This document shows positions 1-12,129 of a stretch of 64,000 nucleotides of DNA, piece by piece. A model generated the notes under the pieces. That model was not told the DNA's origin. It saw nothing but the letters and a program-made list of their open reading frames with translations, and did no database searches. Both the position numbers and the translations under genes were made by a program. This DNA is from Hepsetus odoe (Eukaryota; Chordata; Actinopteri; Characiformes; Hepsetidae): contig CM029367.1 in the NCBI GenBank assembly GCA_017165825.1, forward strand, positions 30,304,705-30,368,704, written 5' to 3'. The stretch's first letter is position 1, and every line of letters begins with the position of its first letter.

Positions 1-242
1 CATCTATGGGGGACCAATATGGTTTTGCAAACATTTTCTGTAGAAGATGCTTCCATTGGCTGGGAAGAAATGAATCACGTGTCATAGTGAAGGTGAAAAA
101 TGACCTTAAGTTCTCAAAGGGAATATTACTGAACAATCATTGAAGGGGGACAAATTGACAGACATCACTGTTAGTACCACTGGTTAAAAAATATACAAGT
201 TAAAAGCTCATGGAACCACAGCTAATCGTCCTGGGACAGGTG
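1..242. other. unique sequence, nothing recognised
   Basis: AT-rich non-coding DNA with no long reading frame and no repeat family I recognise. It ends where a SINE-C copy begins. Confidence 0.5.
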
Positions 243-442
243 CACCAACAACATTTAGCAGACACTCTTATCCAGAGTGACTTCCATGTCCTAATTACAG
301 GGACAGTCCCCCTGGAGACACTCAGGGTTAAGAGTCTTGCTCAGGGACCCAGTGATGGTGGTGCTAGAGGTGGGATTTGAACCTGGGACCTCTTGAGCCA
401 CAGGTCCATAGGCAAACACACCACCACCAGCAGACCACCACC
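243..442 (-). mobile_element. SINE-C copy (tRNA-derived)
   Basis: Read on the minus strand, the right side carries a tRNA-like head with a B box close to GGTTCAAATCCC (near 373-385). The body contains GAGCAAGACTCTTAACCC and the tail contains the CTCTGGATAAGAGTGTCTGC motif. The same layout recurs near 50.1 and 61.7 kb, which makes it a dispersed family. The head is degraded by CCA-rich sequence (410-442), so it is probably inactive. Confidence 0.65.
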
Positions 443-550
443 TCCAACTAGTTCACATTTCAGTCTGATCACTGAAAAGGAAGGTAAGAGTACAGCCAGC
501 AGTTATTCAAGAGAGTTGATTGATGACCTGGACACAGTTCTCAAAGAACA

Positions 551-673
551 TCCATCCATCCATTCATTTTCTGCCGCTTGCCCCAAACGGGGTCGCGGGG
601 GAGTGCTGGAGTTCAACCCAGCGCACACAGGGCGAAGGATGGGGGACGCACCCCAGACAGGTCATCAGCCCAC
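551..673 (-). mobile_element. module D retroposon with (GATG)n end
   Basis: A 123 bp element whose 3' end on the minus strand is a GGATGGATGGA run (551-563 on the plus strand). The body shares the stretches GTCGCGGGGGAGTGCTGGAG and CAGCGCACACAGGGCGA with copies near 14.0, 39.6 and 63.3 kb. It is flanked by near-identical 10 bp repeats, TCAAAGAACA (541-550) and TCAGAGAACA (674-683), 9 of 10 matching, as expected of a LINE-driven insertion. The GATG tail resembles RTE-type LINE ends, but the source family is inferred. Confidence 0.65.
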
Positions 674-683
674 TCAGAGAACA

Positions 684-1345
684 GTAAAGAACTCAAATGC
701 ATTCTGGCCAGATTAACCAAAAAAAAACTCTTTGGCACCAATTAAGATCAGTTTGGGAAAAAGAGTTACACTTACAGTTTGAACAACAGCCAACGTGAAT
801 GAAGATTGTTGAGCTTCTTCTCTGCAAACTGTACTTTGCATTACATTGGAACGAGGACAACTTAATCTCATCAGTGAAAAGAAACGGCAAACAGCCAAAA
901 TAATTCAAAGCTGGGTGAAATCCAAGCCCGTCAGTGGACTTTTTTTCATGTTCTTTTTGAACATTAATGAAAAATTTAGTTCTGCAAGACAGGCCCTTGT
1001 AACTTTGGAGAACTAAAGGCAGTTGGGAAGAAGATCAGGCCAATAATGAAACAATGGTGCTGCGAAAACTAATTACTGTTTGACGTGTCAAAACTAGAAC
1101 TGTCTCCTGTGGCTTTGCAACAAATAACAAATGTCTGTTTACAATCAAAAGAAGACTGAAAGAAAAAGCTGCTTGATTTGAAAACTTGTAAAATGATGTA
1201 GCTCAAAAGCAATTCTATTGAAGAAAAATAAATGATTAGCCCTTGTTTAAAGACATACAGGCTCCACCGTGTCTGCATTGCTCTATCTCTAATGCACTTT
1301 AAACTTTTGTACTAGAAGGCTAATTCTTATTTTGCACTTTTCCTG
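684..1345. other. unique AT-rich sequence
   Basis: No repeat family, structured RNA or believable exon seen. Short reading frames here have no recognisable domain. Confidence 0.5.
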
Positions 1346-1520
1346 GAAAGTGAAAGTGACTGTCATTGTTAACCACAACAAAATGCATTCACTGAATTTC
1401 ACCCATACACAACGTGCAGCTATATCCAGCAGCCAGGGAGCAGTGAAGGGAACGTTACCTTTCTCTATTGACTTTCCAATCCTGGGGCCTAGTCCCTAAA
1501 CACTAGACCACCGCTGTCCC
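1346..1520 (-). mobile_element. SINE-A copy, internally shortened
   Basis: The minus-strand 3' end appears here as GAAAGTGAAAGTGAC (1346-1360) and the tRNA-like head as CACTAGACCACCGCTGTCCC at the right edge. The B box and much of the core between 1458 and 1475 are lost, so it could not support polymerase III transcription. Confidence 0.85.
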
Positions 1521-2466
1521 TTTCCAGGACAGATGTTTTCTGGGGTTCTGTAAACAATTTCTGAAAAGGACACACGTACTTATACAGACATTGTGACATT
1601 TTGTGACATTTTTAGGGATTTGCAAGGTGCAAGAGTGAGGGTAAGATCTAGCTTGTGGGATCCTGCACATGGGTGAGTTTTTGTTGGTTGAGGTCACATG
1701 TTTCTGCAGCGCTCAGGCAGGTTCTCTCTGCTTCTCTAGTTGTCCATCAGCACAGCGGACATGGCAGTGATGAGTGTATTTACCCACTAGTGACACCAGC
1801 CTCACGCCAACCTAATGCGTTTTTCATGTCCAGGAGTGTTTGTACAATACACCAGCTCCAAGTAAATACAACCCCACTATTGTGCTGAAAGTCGGAAAAT
1901 CTTTTATAAATAGAAATGTCAGGGGGAGACGAGAAAAACACGAGTGTGGAGGTGCTGGGATTGGCATTACATTATGTTCGATGCCATTAGAATGCCTCTG
2001 GTTATCAAAACATTCATTAGGAGCAATTGGTCAAGGCAGGCAGGCACTTATGCAGAGCAGTAGGTGTTGAAAGGAAGTGAGAAAAGGAGGAAGAGAAGAA
2101 AGAAATCTGCCATTTATCCAGTCTCTCATTCAGTGGAAAAGCAGTAATGAATGAATTTTGCTGTGAAAACGGACGCCTGCTCATTTCTTCTGAAATCAGT
2201 CCCTGCAGTAACAGTTTCTACTCTTCTATGAAGGTTTTCACCTGCACGTTGATAAAGTGCCGTGAGGATTTGATTGCATTCAGACACAAGAGCACTAGTG
2301 AGGTCTGGTTGGATAGTTAGCTATCCACACTGACACTGGATGGAGCTTCTTCTGGCCAGAAAACCGCTTCAGTGCTGCGCATCTCAATGCCGGGGGGTTT
2401 CAAACCCTCTAGCTGAAGCCTGGCATTGAGCATGGTGACCTTAGACTACTCCAGAGCTGCATTGGC
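1521..2466. other. unique sequence
   Basis: Non-coding, no recognised repeat. A GGCAGGCAGGCA run at 2035-2046 is a short simple repeat only. Confidence 0.45.
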
Positions 2467-2610
2467 CAGCTATTTAAACTGCCCAGGGAGCAGTGCTGGG
2501 GATGGTACCTTGCTCAAGGGTACCTCAAGGCAACCTACCGAGGTGGGATTTGAACCCACGACCTTCAGATTCTGGGTCCCTGTCCCTAAACGCTAGGCCA
2601 CCGCTGCACC
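2467..2610 (-). mobile_element. SINE-A copy, 3'-truncated
   Basis: The core GGTACCTTGCTCAAGGGTACC (plus-strand view) is intact, the B box reads GGATTTGAACCC and the head ends GCTAGGCCACCGCTGCACC. The GTGAAAGTGAC end is missing on the left, so about 80-90 bp of the 3' part was lost. An A/T-rich run (2612-2640) follows the head side. Confidence 0.85.
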
Positions 2611-4565
2611 TGATAATAAATAAATGCAAAAAAAATTCAATAATGGGTTAAAATAACTAAATAACTCTACATTTATGCTTGTTTTTTTTAGATTTCTCTG
2701 GCATGTATACATTCAGATTAAAATCCAAACTCAGGATAGCTGGATTAATGTATGTTAGGCTTTGCGTCCAGTCCACACATCAGAGATCCTTTCCTTTTTT
2801 TTCAATGACATACATTTTATTCTGATCTGCATATGATTCTCAGCTCCATCCATAAGCCAGGACTCTCTCAGTCCTTTTTGAAACGTTACTAATAAACCTT
2901 TAATGGAAAGCCTTGCCCTTCCTTCAGGGGTACATATTTTGAGGCATTTCTGACACATTCTGATAACCGGCGTCTAAGACAATCTGCGTGTCCCTATAAT
3001 CCAACATCTATATTTTGACACGGGCATTATATTCTCAAAGCGGAAATGAAACAGCAAGTGTTTAATGAGGAGTCGCATTGTCTCAGGGGCACTTTTTTAT
3101 TTTCTTTGAATGCATTTTAAAAGCGATATCTGTCTGATTTGCATTAGATTTATTAGACCTGGTCCCTGGGATATTGATAGATGAGTAATAAAGAACGGTT
3201 CTCAGCCATTCCCCTGTTTGTTCGAGGAGCCTAAACATGGCCATAAATTGTTTAGCTTGTCTTTGCTTTTATTAATATGTCTTGCCAATTGAACCATAAA
3301 AACAGAATTTGTTATGAAAGGAATGTTATTGTGCCTCCAGTGATGGATCTCACAATTCTACGAGCTTCAAGACAAGAACAAACGACTTGCTTCGTGATTA
3401 AAGAAAAACACTCGGCTAAAAAGGCTCTTTGCTGGGTCACAAGGGCCAAAAATACAAGATTGCACTCTTCAGACTTCACTTTTGAAGGTAAAAAACTAGC
3501 AAACCTCTTATATATTTTCACATAGGATGCCATTTTTGTGGTTAACAGCATTTTTTATTGAATTCAATAGACTTAGGACGGAGAGGACAGATTTCTAAAC
3601 AAGAACAAAGTGTGTGATTGTGATGAATGGATCTGATGAATGAGTTTTGACATCTTAATTGTGTTTGACAGTAGAGAATGATACCAGGTTTCCACAATAC
3701 ATTGTTCTCTGTCTTCCGATCAGTATTGGCACCAATAAATGGACTCATTTTTGAATCGTTTCTGACACTCTGACATGAAGGCGAAGGGAATTGGGGACTA
3801 AGAGGAAAATGCTGCCACACAGGACATAAACCTCAGCAGCAGTGTATCAAAGTAAACCATAACCTTTTTTTTTTCCAGAAAAATGAACCCAGTGCCTCCC
3901 TCCCACACTCTAGGCTTTCGTTTCAATTGAGCTCTTTCGCCTGAAGGGCTAAATTGTCCTCGGTGGAATACCGGCCCCGAATATTCAAAGCAATTTATGT
4001 TGGTCCAATAAGCATGATGAACCTGCTGCTTCTGCACTGCACTGTTTTTTGTTTTTTTCATTATTAAAGGAAACTTCATCCCCTCGAGATGCAGCCTAAT
4101 ACCATATTGAACAAAATACAGACAACAATTTGTTATGTGAGCCGCTGTCTGATGGCGAGTGATAAGACCTGCCACGCGTTCTAGCGGCTCACTGTGAAGC
4201 AACACAGAGACGTTCATCTCTGCTCTGATTGAAATATTTGGGGGAAAATAAGAGAAGTGGTTTCCATAGCAATAACCTGTACATATCATACCGTGTCAAA
4301 AACAGGTACCGTCAAAGTGCTGTCATGGCCATAACAGTTACAAAACTTTTACAACAGTGCCGTACTGCTACGTAAACCTGGATCCTTTTAAACATGAGTT
4401 CATTAAAATGTACATTTTGAAAGAATAAGAAGAGAATAGTGAGGCATATTTATTAATTAATTCATTTATTCTTTTAGTTATAAAAGACACATGAATAAAG
4501 CAAACCTTTCAAATCAGTGGCACAAAATGCACAAAAAAGGCTAGAATTTAGTTCAGGGTCACCCT
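2611..4565. other. unique sequence, possible conserved non-coding blocks
   Basis: No repeats recognised. Two sub-blocks, about 3000-3260 and 3800-4290, have balanced composition with homeobox-like cores (TTAGATTTATTAGACC near 3145) and a CCATAAATTG motif near 3241. The 3800-4290 block has a 163-codon open frame on the minus strand, but no domain, no splice context and no codon bias I can see, so I do not call it a gene. Confidence 0.35.
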
Positions 4566-4770
4566 GATAGACAGATAGATAGACAAGCAGGCAGGCAGGC
4601 AGACAGACAGACAGACAGACAGACAGGTAGATAGATAGATAGACAGACAAGCAGGCAGGCAGACAGACAGACAGACAGAGAGACAGGTAGATACATAGGC
4701 AGGCAGACAGACAGACAGACAGGCAGATAGATAGACAGAAAGACAGACAGACAGACATACAGATAGATAT

Positions 4771-4802
<32 letters not shown>

Positions 4803-5035
4803 GTAGTTAGACAGACAGATAGATAGACAGAAAGACATACAGACAGCTAGACAGACAAGCAGACAGGCAGGCAGACATACAGACAGCTAGACAGACAAGC
4901 AGGCAGGCAGACAGACAGACGGGTAGATAGACAGGCAGACATACAGACAGCTAGACAGACAAGCAGGCAGACAGACAAGCAGGCAGGCAGACAGACAGAT
5001 AGATATATAGATAGACAGATAGATAGATAGACAGC

Positions 5036-5095
<60 letters not shown>

Positions 5096-5459
5096 CAGAC
5101 AGACAAGCAGACAGGTAGACAGACAAGCAGGCAGACAGACAGGCAGGCAGGCAGACAGACAGTTAGACAGACGAGCAGGCAGGCAGATAGACAGGCAGGC
5201 ACACAGACAGACAGACAGATAGATAGATAGAGATAGCTAGACAGGTAGGCAGACAGACAGACAGTTAGATAGACAAATAGACAGAAAGACATACAGACAG
5301 CTAGACAGACAAGCAGACAGGCAGACAGACAAGCAGGCAGACAGACAGACAGATAGATAGACAGGCAGGCAGACAGACAGACAGATAGATAGATAGACAG
5401 CTAGGCAGACAAGCAGGCAGACAGACAGACAGATAGATAGAGTGATAGACAGACAGATA
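4566..5459. repeat. GATA/GACA simple-repeat array (Bkm-like), about 0.9 kb
   Basis: Uninterrupted tetranucleotide DNA built from GATA, GACA and GGCA units. A pure GATA run of about 14 units lies at 5037-5093. A longer unit, ACATACAGACAGCTAGACAG, recurs near 4835, 4875, 4939 and 5289, so the array has higher-order structure and not only slippage. GATA/GACA (Bkm) repeats are known from snake, fish and mammal genomes and are often enriched on sex chromosomes. The Cys/Leu/Ser/Ile-rich minus-strand frames here are artefacts of the 4 bp period. Confidence 0.95.
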
Positions 5460-6689
5460 AATGTTTTGGAATATAAAACCCCTCAGATGTTAAAAACACA
5501 AATATTAAAGTAAAAAAGGGCCTTGGGGAAATTCCATTAAAGAGAAGTTAAAAGTGAGTTAAGCATCTACAAAGAAGCGTCTTCCATCCAGATAAAGTGT
5601 TCCAGAGGGATGTGAGTCATGGTCAGGTTCCTCAGACGCTGAATTAGAAGTCACCGGGACTCTTGGAGGCCTACATTGTTGCTACTGAAACAATGATGAA
5701 AGTTCGGCAGGCGGCTGCGAGACACCGGCTCGTTTCAGGTGTTGTTCGTGTATTTACTTAATCGTAGGAATTAAAACCGAAGTGAATGTCTTTGACACAC
5801 TTTCTTCTCTTTCTCTGGGACTTTTCGGAAGTAATTAGTGAACGAGCAGAGCTGCAAGCCTTGCATTTGTTTATTCTTTGCGAAATGTGTGGATGACCCA
5901 GAGAAACGCTATGCTGAGAGCGTCCGTGTCCACTGGGACTTAATTAAGGCCTGTATGTCATATGAGTCACTTTCTACCGAGCTGCTGCTGCAAAAGCATT
6001 TAATCGTGTCCATTTGTTTCATCTCCTGCAAGAATTTGTGGCATTCATGGACTTAATCTGTAGCTTTCTCATCAGCACTCTTTTTTTCCTTTGCTCTTAT
6101 GCTCAGTTTGGCTGCTATATATTTCACTCTGGAATGAGAGTCTCAGCCATTGCGTTCCACTCAAATGCAGCATGTGCAGAACAGCATCAGGAGTGAGGAC
6201 CAGGATAACAACTTTCAAATTTGCCCTTATATTAAGCCATGATTAGACGAAGAGAGCCTGTGTGACATTTACTCAGTAAGACCAGCACGTCTTAAATATA
6301 CAGTAAAGTGAAGTAATTAATATTCCTCATGTGTTCGGCTCAAAGTTCAATTACTTCAGTTAAGCCGTGTGTGTGTTTTATTTTTTTATTTTTTGGCAAT
6401 TACAACAAATTAGAGTTGACGTCCGCCCCGAATCAGATGTAGGGTCAAATGACTATGACTATGAAAGTATCTGATGATACTAACCTCATGCTTATGTACC
6501 ATATCTTGGCTCATTCTAATAAATAAATAATTAATATTAGAAAGCAATTGTGCTGAGCTGGTTTTTCCATGTAGTTTCGCAGCAGAGCAGAACTCAGGAA
6601 CCTCAGCATGACAGGAAATGTATGCAAATCGGATCAAGATGAAAAATGTAACAGTGTTTACTTCTGTGGTAAACATGCCTACTCACCTC
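5460..6689. other. unique sequence
   Basis: No repeat recognised. The part at about 5690-6060 is less AT-rich than its surroundings, with ACACCGGCTCG and CAGGTGTTG motifs. It could be regulatory but nothing proves it. Confidence 0.35.
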
Positions 6690-6905
6690 CTGCAGCCCCT
6701 CGCTCCTGCATACTTTGCTTCCAAAGAGTCAGATTATTTTTATGTATCCTTGAGAAGCAGTTCTCCAGATCTTCCTGAAGGACAGTGTTGTTGTTTCTCA
6801 TTTTCAGTCCAGTCTCTGTACCTGAGCAGTTCTCCAGATCTTCCTGAAGGACAGTGTTGTTGTCTCTGTACCTGAGCAGTTTGATAGTTCTGTGTTGGTT
6901 AATCC
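6690..6905 (+). mobile_element. Tc1-like transposon remnant with a 69 bp tandem duplication
   Basis: CAGTTCTCCAGATCTTCCTG occurs at 6758 and again at 6827, a direct repeat with a period of 69 bp. The same motif pair (CTCCAG...CTTCCTG..GGAC and GTACCTGAGCAGTT) is found in remnants near 23.1, 25.5 and 48.6 kb. One of those reads as the C-terminal part of a Tc1/mariner transposase, so the family assignment is by linkage. No inverted end is visible here. Confidence 0.5.
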
Positions 6906-8275
6906 ACACAGTGATCTACGTCTGAACCTTCAAACAGAACAAAGCGTCTAACTTAAGACATGAAGCGGTGAAGAAACAGGAGCAGATGATTCCAGATGAT
7001 CAGGTGATTTACTGCTGATGGTGAACATTGAGTGGTTGGAACGTCTCCATTTCTGTCATTTAAACTTCTCTAGAACACCCATTAACAACTGTTTTACATC
7101 TGCTTTACAGCATCTGACATTCACATCTGACATTGTTCCCTGAAAGATATAAGCTATGGCAATCCACTATAGCTTTGATAGAACCTTCTAGCCCAGGAGT
7201 CAAAAGAAAGGAGCCAAAAATAGTTCATTTTTATTCTGATTTTGCCCTGATAGGAGTCTCAGAAGCCAGAACATTGCTGTGAACGTGGTCAGAGCCATTT
7301 AAATTTCTTTTTCTCACAGTTTTGTATCTAGTATTGTTTGATATCCTGCAGAAATGATTGCCTCGCGATTGATTTTTCACATTTATTTTGTTCATTCTCA
7401 GTAAAAGAAAAAAAACGGCTCATCCATTCAGCCTATAAGGATTGCTTCATGTGGTGACAAGAAAATGGATTGTGTTTATTCGCTTTAAATGAAACAAAGC
7501 AACGTTTTGCCAATCACAGCCTTTTATGTTCACTCCTGCGCTTTTCTACTTTCTACAGTGATTTTATACACACATACTTTCTAGGAAGTCTTTATGCATT
7601 CTAAGAATCTCTTTGCAGATTGAAGTATGACAAATAATCACGCTGATGTTTTATTGCCTTAATTGTAATCACGGTGATGGCATGCTCACTTTTCCTTCGT
7701 GAAAAGCAGTAATGCATGGCCATTTCCAGGTTTTAATGGCCTTTAATGGCCGTGTTTACATTGTAGCTTGACCTGCTCCGTGCAGATATGGACTGACCCA
7801 CCATTCGGTGTGTCCTCATTCTGCTTGATCGTGTCAACAGTGTAGCCTGCTAATCAAAAGCTAAATGGCATCACATTTGCTCAGTAGACTGAATCAACAA
7901 CCATAAATTCAGTCAGCAGTTACTGCGCTCATACAATTAGCAGTAATTACCCGACTCATGCAGCTGCCACCAAGGTGTCACACTGCCAGGTGATGGGAGA
8001 ACTGCTGGAAGCACTCAGTGGCAATGATGTTGTATGTAATGAGTCACTGCAATGGTTCATTTGTTGGTTTTTAAAAATATAATACAGTCACAGGGAATGG
8101 GCTTTAGGGGGAAAGGGGTGCTAAAAAAAAGGACAAAATAATAATTTTCCACTTTGAATACTGCCAATAAAAATATCAAAAACGGCACACCCTGGTACAA
8201 TTATTATTCACACAAATGTTAAAAGACACCGTGACTCCTTTTGTTTTGTTTGTGATAGAATTTGCAGACTTATTA
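6906..8275. other. unique sequence
   Basis: No recognised repeats. The block 7790-7990 has several homeodomain-type cores (CTAATCAAAAGC, CAATTAGCAGTAATTACC) and CAGCTG, a composition common in vertebrate enhancers. This is weak evidence alone. Confidence 0.35.
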
Positions 8276-8470
8276 GGGCAGCGGTGGCCTAGTGGTTAGG
8301 GTGTTGGCGCTGCATCAGAAGATTGTGGTTCAATTCCCACCCCAGTGGGTTGCCCTGAGGTACCCTTGAGCAAGGTACCATCCCCAGCACTGCTCCCCGG
8401 GCGCGTTCAATAGCTGCCCACTGCTGCATGTATGGGTGAAATGCAGAGGATGAATTTCCCATTCGTGGCA
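8276..8470 (+). mobile_element. SINE-A copy, 3' end missing
   Basis: A box GGCCTAGTGGTTAGGG (8286-8301), B box region GTGGTTCAATTCCC, core CCCTTGAGCAAGGTACC and GCAGAGGATGAATTTC near the end. The last part (GTCACTTTCACTTTCAC) is absent and is replaced by an AT-rich (ATT)n stretch. Confidence 0.9.
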
Positions 8471-10663
8471 TTATAAATAAAGGATTATTATTATTTAAAA
8501 TGACAATTAAACTGTGACGTAAAAATCATGCCATAATGTTTGCACATTTTATGGTTCAATTTCAATGGCAATTTAGCATCTCCAATTCACCTGACCGGCA
8601 GGTCTTCGGACGAAGGGAGGAAACCGGAGCTCCCGGATCATGGCTTCTTACAGCCAGAGTCACACGTGAGAAATATTATATATTGCGAGCACTTTACAAG
8701 ATCCTATATTATACTGAAATCAAATCTCTGCTACTGATGAGCAGATATCAGGAACATGTTCTCAGCACAGTCTTCCCATCCTGTTTACCTGCTGAACAAA
8801 ATGAAGAGCTGCTTAATCCTGATCTAATTTTACAAATTGATCTAGGGGTGCTCGAAAGGCTGCGAATGACTTAATGACTGAATATTCATTATTTGATTCA
8901 TGTGATTTGATTCATATTTTAATTTAATCACTATTAGAGAAATACTCAAAATGTTGCTTAAAACAAATCAGTTTCATTAAGCCGTTTGTATTTGGGAAAA
9001 TACGCATGCAATTATATGGAAATATATGATTTATTGGAATAAACATATCATATAAAAACAGTTTTATATCAGCAGACGAGTAGTCTAATTAAAATAAAAG
9101 ACTAAAAATATCTGGAAAGGCTGATATCTGATCAAAAAGGTATGCAACAGTTAAAAACAGGGGCATCATAGGTGCAGAACATACGTCACACCAACTTTAC
9201 CACCAGCTGCTATGTAAGTTCAGAATTGAATTTCACGACAACATTAACTAAGATCAGTACTTTCAGAAGATTAAGACCAATCTGGCTTTTATGCCTACAT
9301 GCCATCTTAGGAGAATAACAATGACTTCTGAGTATTATTTTCTTATCAAGGATACAGGCAGGCCAGCTCTCTCATTGGTTAGGACTTCACAAGATTACTG
9401 CAGTGTCCATCATATTGGAATCACATTCTGATTTACATTAGGTGGGACCGGTTTAAAGAGGAACCGACATCCCTCTGGACCTTCTTGAAGTTCTAGCTTT
9501 GTGACCAGTGATAGAGATGCGGTCTAAACAGGCTTAAGTCAGTAAGTCATGGATATCAGTGCTGCAGCTTCATGCCAAGGCTCTTAACTGAAGGAAGAAT
9601 TGGACAGCTTCTCATATGGTAACACATATGGCAATCAGCTACAGGCTTCAGATAAAAAAACATGTGATGCTTTTTTCCCCCATCTTCAAAAGTTCTTCAT
9701 CTAGAGTCACCAAAAAGTTAACTTTGCAGCTTCATGGTGTTTCATTTATAATTGATTAATAGTTAATGGAGCATTTTATTACCATGAAGAATTTATTTTC
9801 AAACATTAGTGGAATGGCAGATATGCCCCATAGATGTTCATGTGGTTCAATTTCGATTTCAAATAAAATACCAGAAACACCTTAATGATAATACTGACCT
9901 CGTTCAATACTACAGTAAATCATGGAACCCTTCAGAATAATACTTATTATTATAATGACTTGATTTTGGGACTTTTATGGTGGTTTTAAATTGCTTTCCA
10001 GCAAACAGGCAGATCAAAATGCTTATAAATGATGAAGGGAAGAATGGCAGAAATGCAAATATAAAAAAAAATGGCCTTGATGAAGGAGTTTGAATAAAAA
10101 TGATTCTGAAATAAGTTGACCTGTGTCCTGGCACAGAAATGCTGGCATCCTGCAGGGGGGATTTTGACAACGACGGCTCTAACTGAGGGAAGAGCTGGAG
10201 TGTGTACAGAAAGACGCCATGTGCTCGCAGCCCTGGAGTAACGCCGTAGGAGGGAAGAGTGTGAGTGTGATGCGATTGCCAGTGTGTTGTGTTTCTGTAT
10301 TTTCTTCATACGTGTGAAATGATCAGAGGATGCTCACTCGGAGGCTTGGGCCTGCTTTGGGAGATGCAGCTAATGTCTTTGTGTCCAACTGCAGCTGATT
10401 AAATTGAATCATGATTACATTTAGAGAAAATGACGAATCACCTCGCCTCCCCAACCTTGACCCCGAGGTGGCACTTAAATCGGTTTACTCCACGTGTGTA
10501 AGCCGGTTATAAAGAGCATCCAACTGAGCCGGCCCTCGCGATGCTCTCCACTAGGGACGTCCTCGTCTTTGTCTCATCTGCTTTGACATTTGGGGCCTTC
10601 TTTAAGTGTTTCATGATCTGATAGGCCTGCAAAAAATGTTTTTTTGCTTATATGACACAATGT
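8471..10663. other. unique AT-rich sequence
   Basis: Non-coding. The 112-codon frame at 8536-8874 has no recognisable domain. AT content is high from 8870 to 9300. Nothing here matches a family seen elsewhere in the window. Confidence 0.45.
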
Positions 10664-10900
10664 GGGGTAGCGGTGTCCTAGTGGGCAGTTGCCCCCAGGA
10701 TCAGAAAGTCATGGGTTCGAATCCCAGACCAGTAGGTTGCCCTGAGGTACCCTTGAGCAAGGTACCATCCCTGTCACTGCTCCCCGGGTGCTTTCAATAG
10801 CTGCCCCCTGCTGCATGCGTGCGTGCGGGGCTTAAAAGCAGAGGTGTAATTTCGTTGTGTGTGTGCTGTGTTTCACGAGACTAGTCACTTTCACTTTCAC
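10664..10900 (+). mobile_element. SINE-A copy, near full length
   Basis: It begins GGGGTAGCGGTGTCCTAGTG and has B box GGGTTCGAATCCC (10712-10724), the intact core CCCTTGAGCAAGGTACC and the complete 3' end GTCACTTTCACTTTCAC. The A box is altered (GTGTCCTAGTGGGCAG), which may weaken its internal promoter. The region GCATGCGTGCGTGCGGGG shows a small GTGC expansion. Confidence 0.93.
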
Positions 10901-12129
10901 AATGTGTCTTGGCAAGACTCACCGCATTGGCAGGCCTTGTTGGCAAGTTCCAGACATTAGCGAACGGGTGGAATGCATTTCCATAGATAATGCAGCAGAT
11001 ATTTCTATCTAATAATATATCTGCTGGAAAAAGACCATCATCAGACACGAGCGTGGCATTATGGGGGTAAATGAGACGGCACATGGGATGCCACTTTGCA
11101 TAACACAGATCACATAGTTCATCAAAGCATTCTACTCTTCATTATCTGCCCTTGTTTGGAAATGTTAGAGGAATGCTTAATAGCTTGCAGCAATAAGGCT
11201 GTAAAGCCAACCAAATGAGCCGGTGCTTTATTGGGTGCTTTTTAAACATGTGTTTGCAAAAGATGTTTCTCCATCTTTTTTCTTTTATAAAGGTAGACAA
11301 CATAAACTTTACTGAATAAAACACTAAATGACCCCCTTAAAGCACAAGGACTCATATATAGGGCCATGCATCAAGAGCTAGTTTCACCCAGCAGAATGGA
11401 AGCCTTAGTCAGCTAACTTCAGCCTTGGATTTTCTGCCTAATGACATTGGATCACTTTTTTTTTTTTTTTTTTTTGGTAACCATGGTAACTCCAGGATAG
11501 GCTCACTTAAGGATTTCAGCAATCAACCCTTCGACCAAGCAGAGATAGCCTTGTGATGGAGGGGGACCCCTCCTTCCTTTCCACTTTTCTTCCCCTTTGC
11601 TTTTTTATTTTCTCACCGACACCTGTGGTGTCAATTATGTAAAAAAATTGTGAAGGGTGCTTAAAAAAATACAAAAAATCAGTTACACGCAAGTGGTTGG
11701 CATAGTGATTAGGAGTGACTGTGTGTGTTTGTCTGTGTGCCTGTCTTTTGATGGACTGGGGACTGAGGAGAAAAGCCAAAACTCGTAAAAGCTGCTTTAG
11801 TCAGCTTTTGATAATCAGAAGCTTGTTCAGAAAAGTTTTTTTTTTTTTGCTGAGTGTGCATTGCAAAACCCCAGTCTGTTCATAACTACATTATAAACCT
11901 ATTTAGGACTCTCTGTCAAAATGCAATCTTCATAGTACGAAGATGACTAGTCATGGTTTCACTCCAAATTCTGATATAAATTTTCAGAACTGACAAATGA
12001 TGACAATGTTACCTCCCAGAGACAAGAAATGATTGCCTTCTTATGGATTAAAAAAGCCTTGTGCATGCAGCCACCTTGCCAAAGAATTTGTAAGGACTGA
12101 TCTTGGGTCAGATTTCTCAGTATTTGAAG
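10901..12129. other. unique sequence with homopolymer tracts
   Basis: Poly-T runs occur at about 11457-11475 and 11838-11849. No repeat family or exon recognised. Confidence 0.45.

Noticed and set aside
3798..4289. 163-codon open frame on the minus strand
   Set aside because: No recognisable domain, no splice context and no related sequence; length is within what chance gives in 64 kb.
4474..5292. Several Cys/Leu/Ser-rich reading frames on the minus strand
   Set aside because: They are the translation of the GATA/GACA array; the 4 bp period gives open frames without any gene.
8276..8350. Heads of SINE-A considered as genuine tRNA genes
   Set aside because: They have A and B boxes but cannot form a complete acceptor stem and anticodon arm, and each is followed by the same SINE body.
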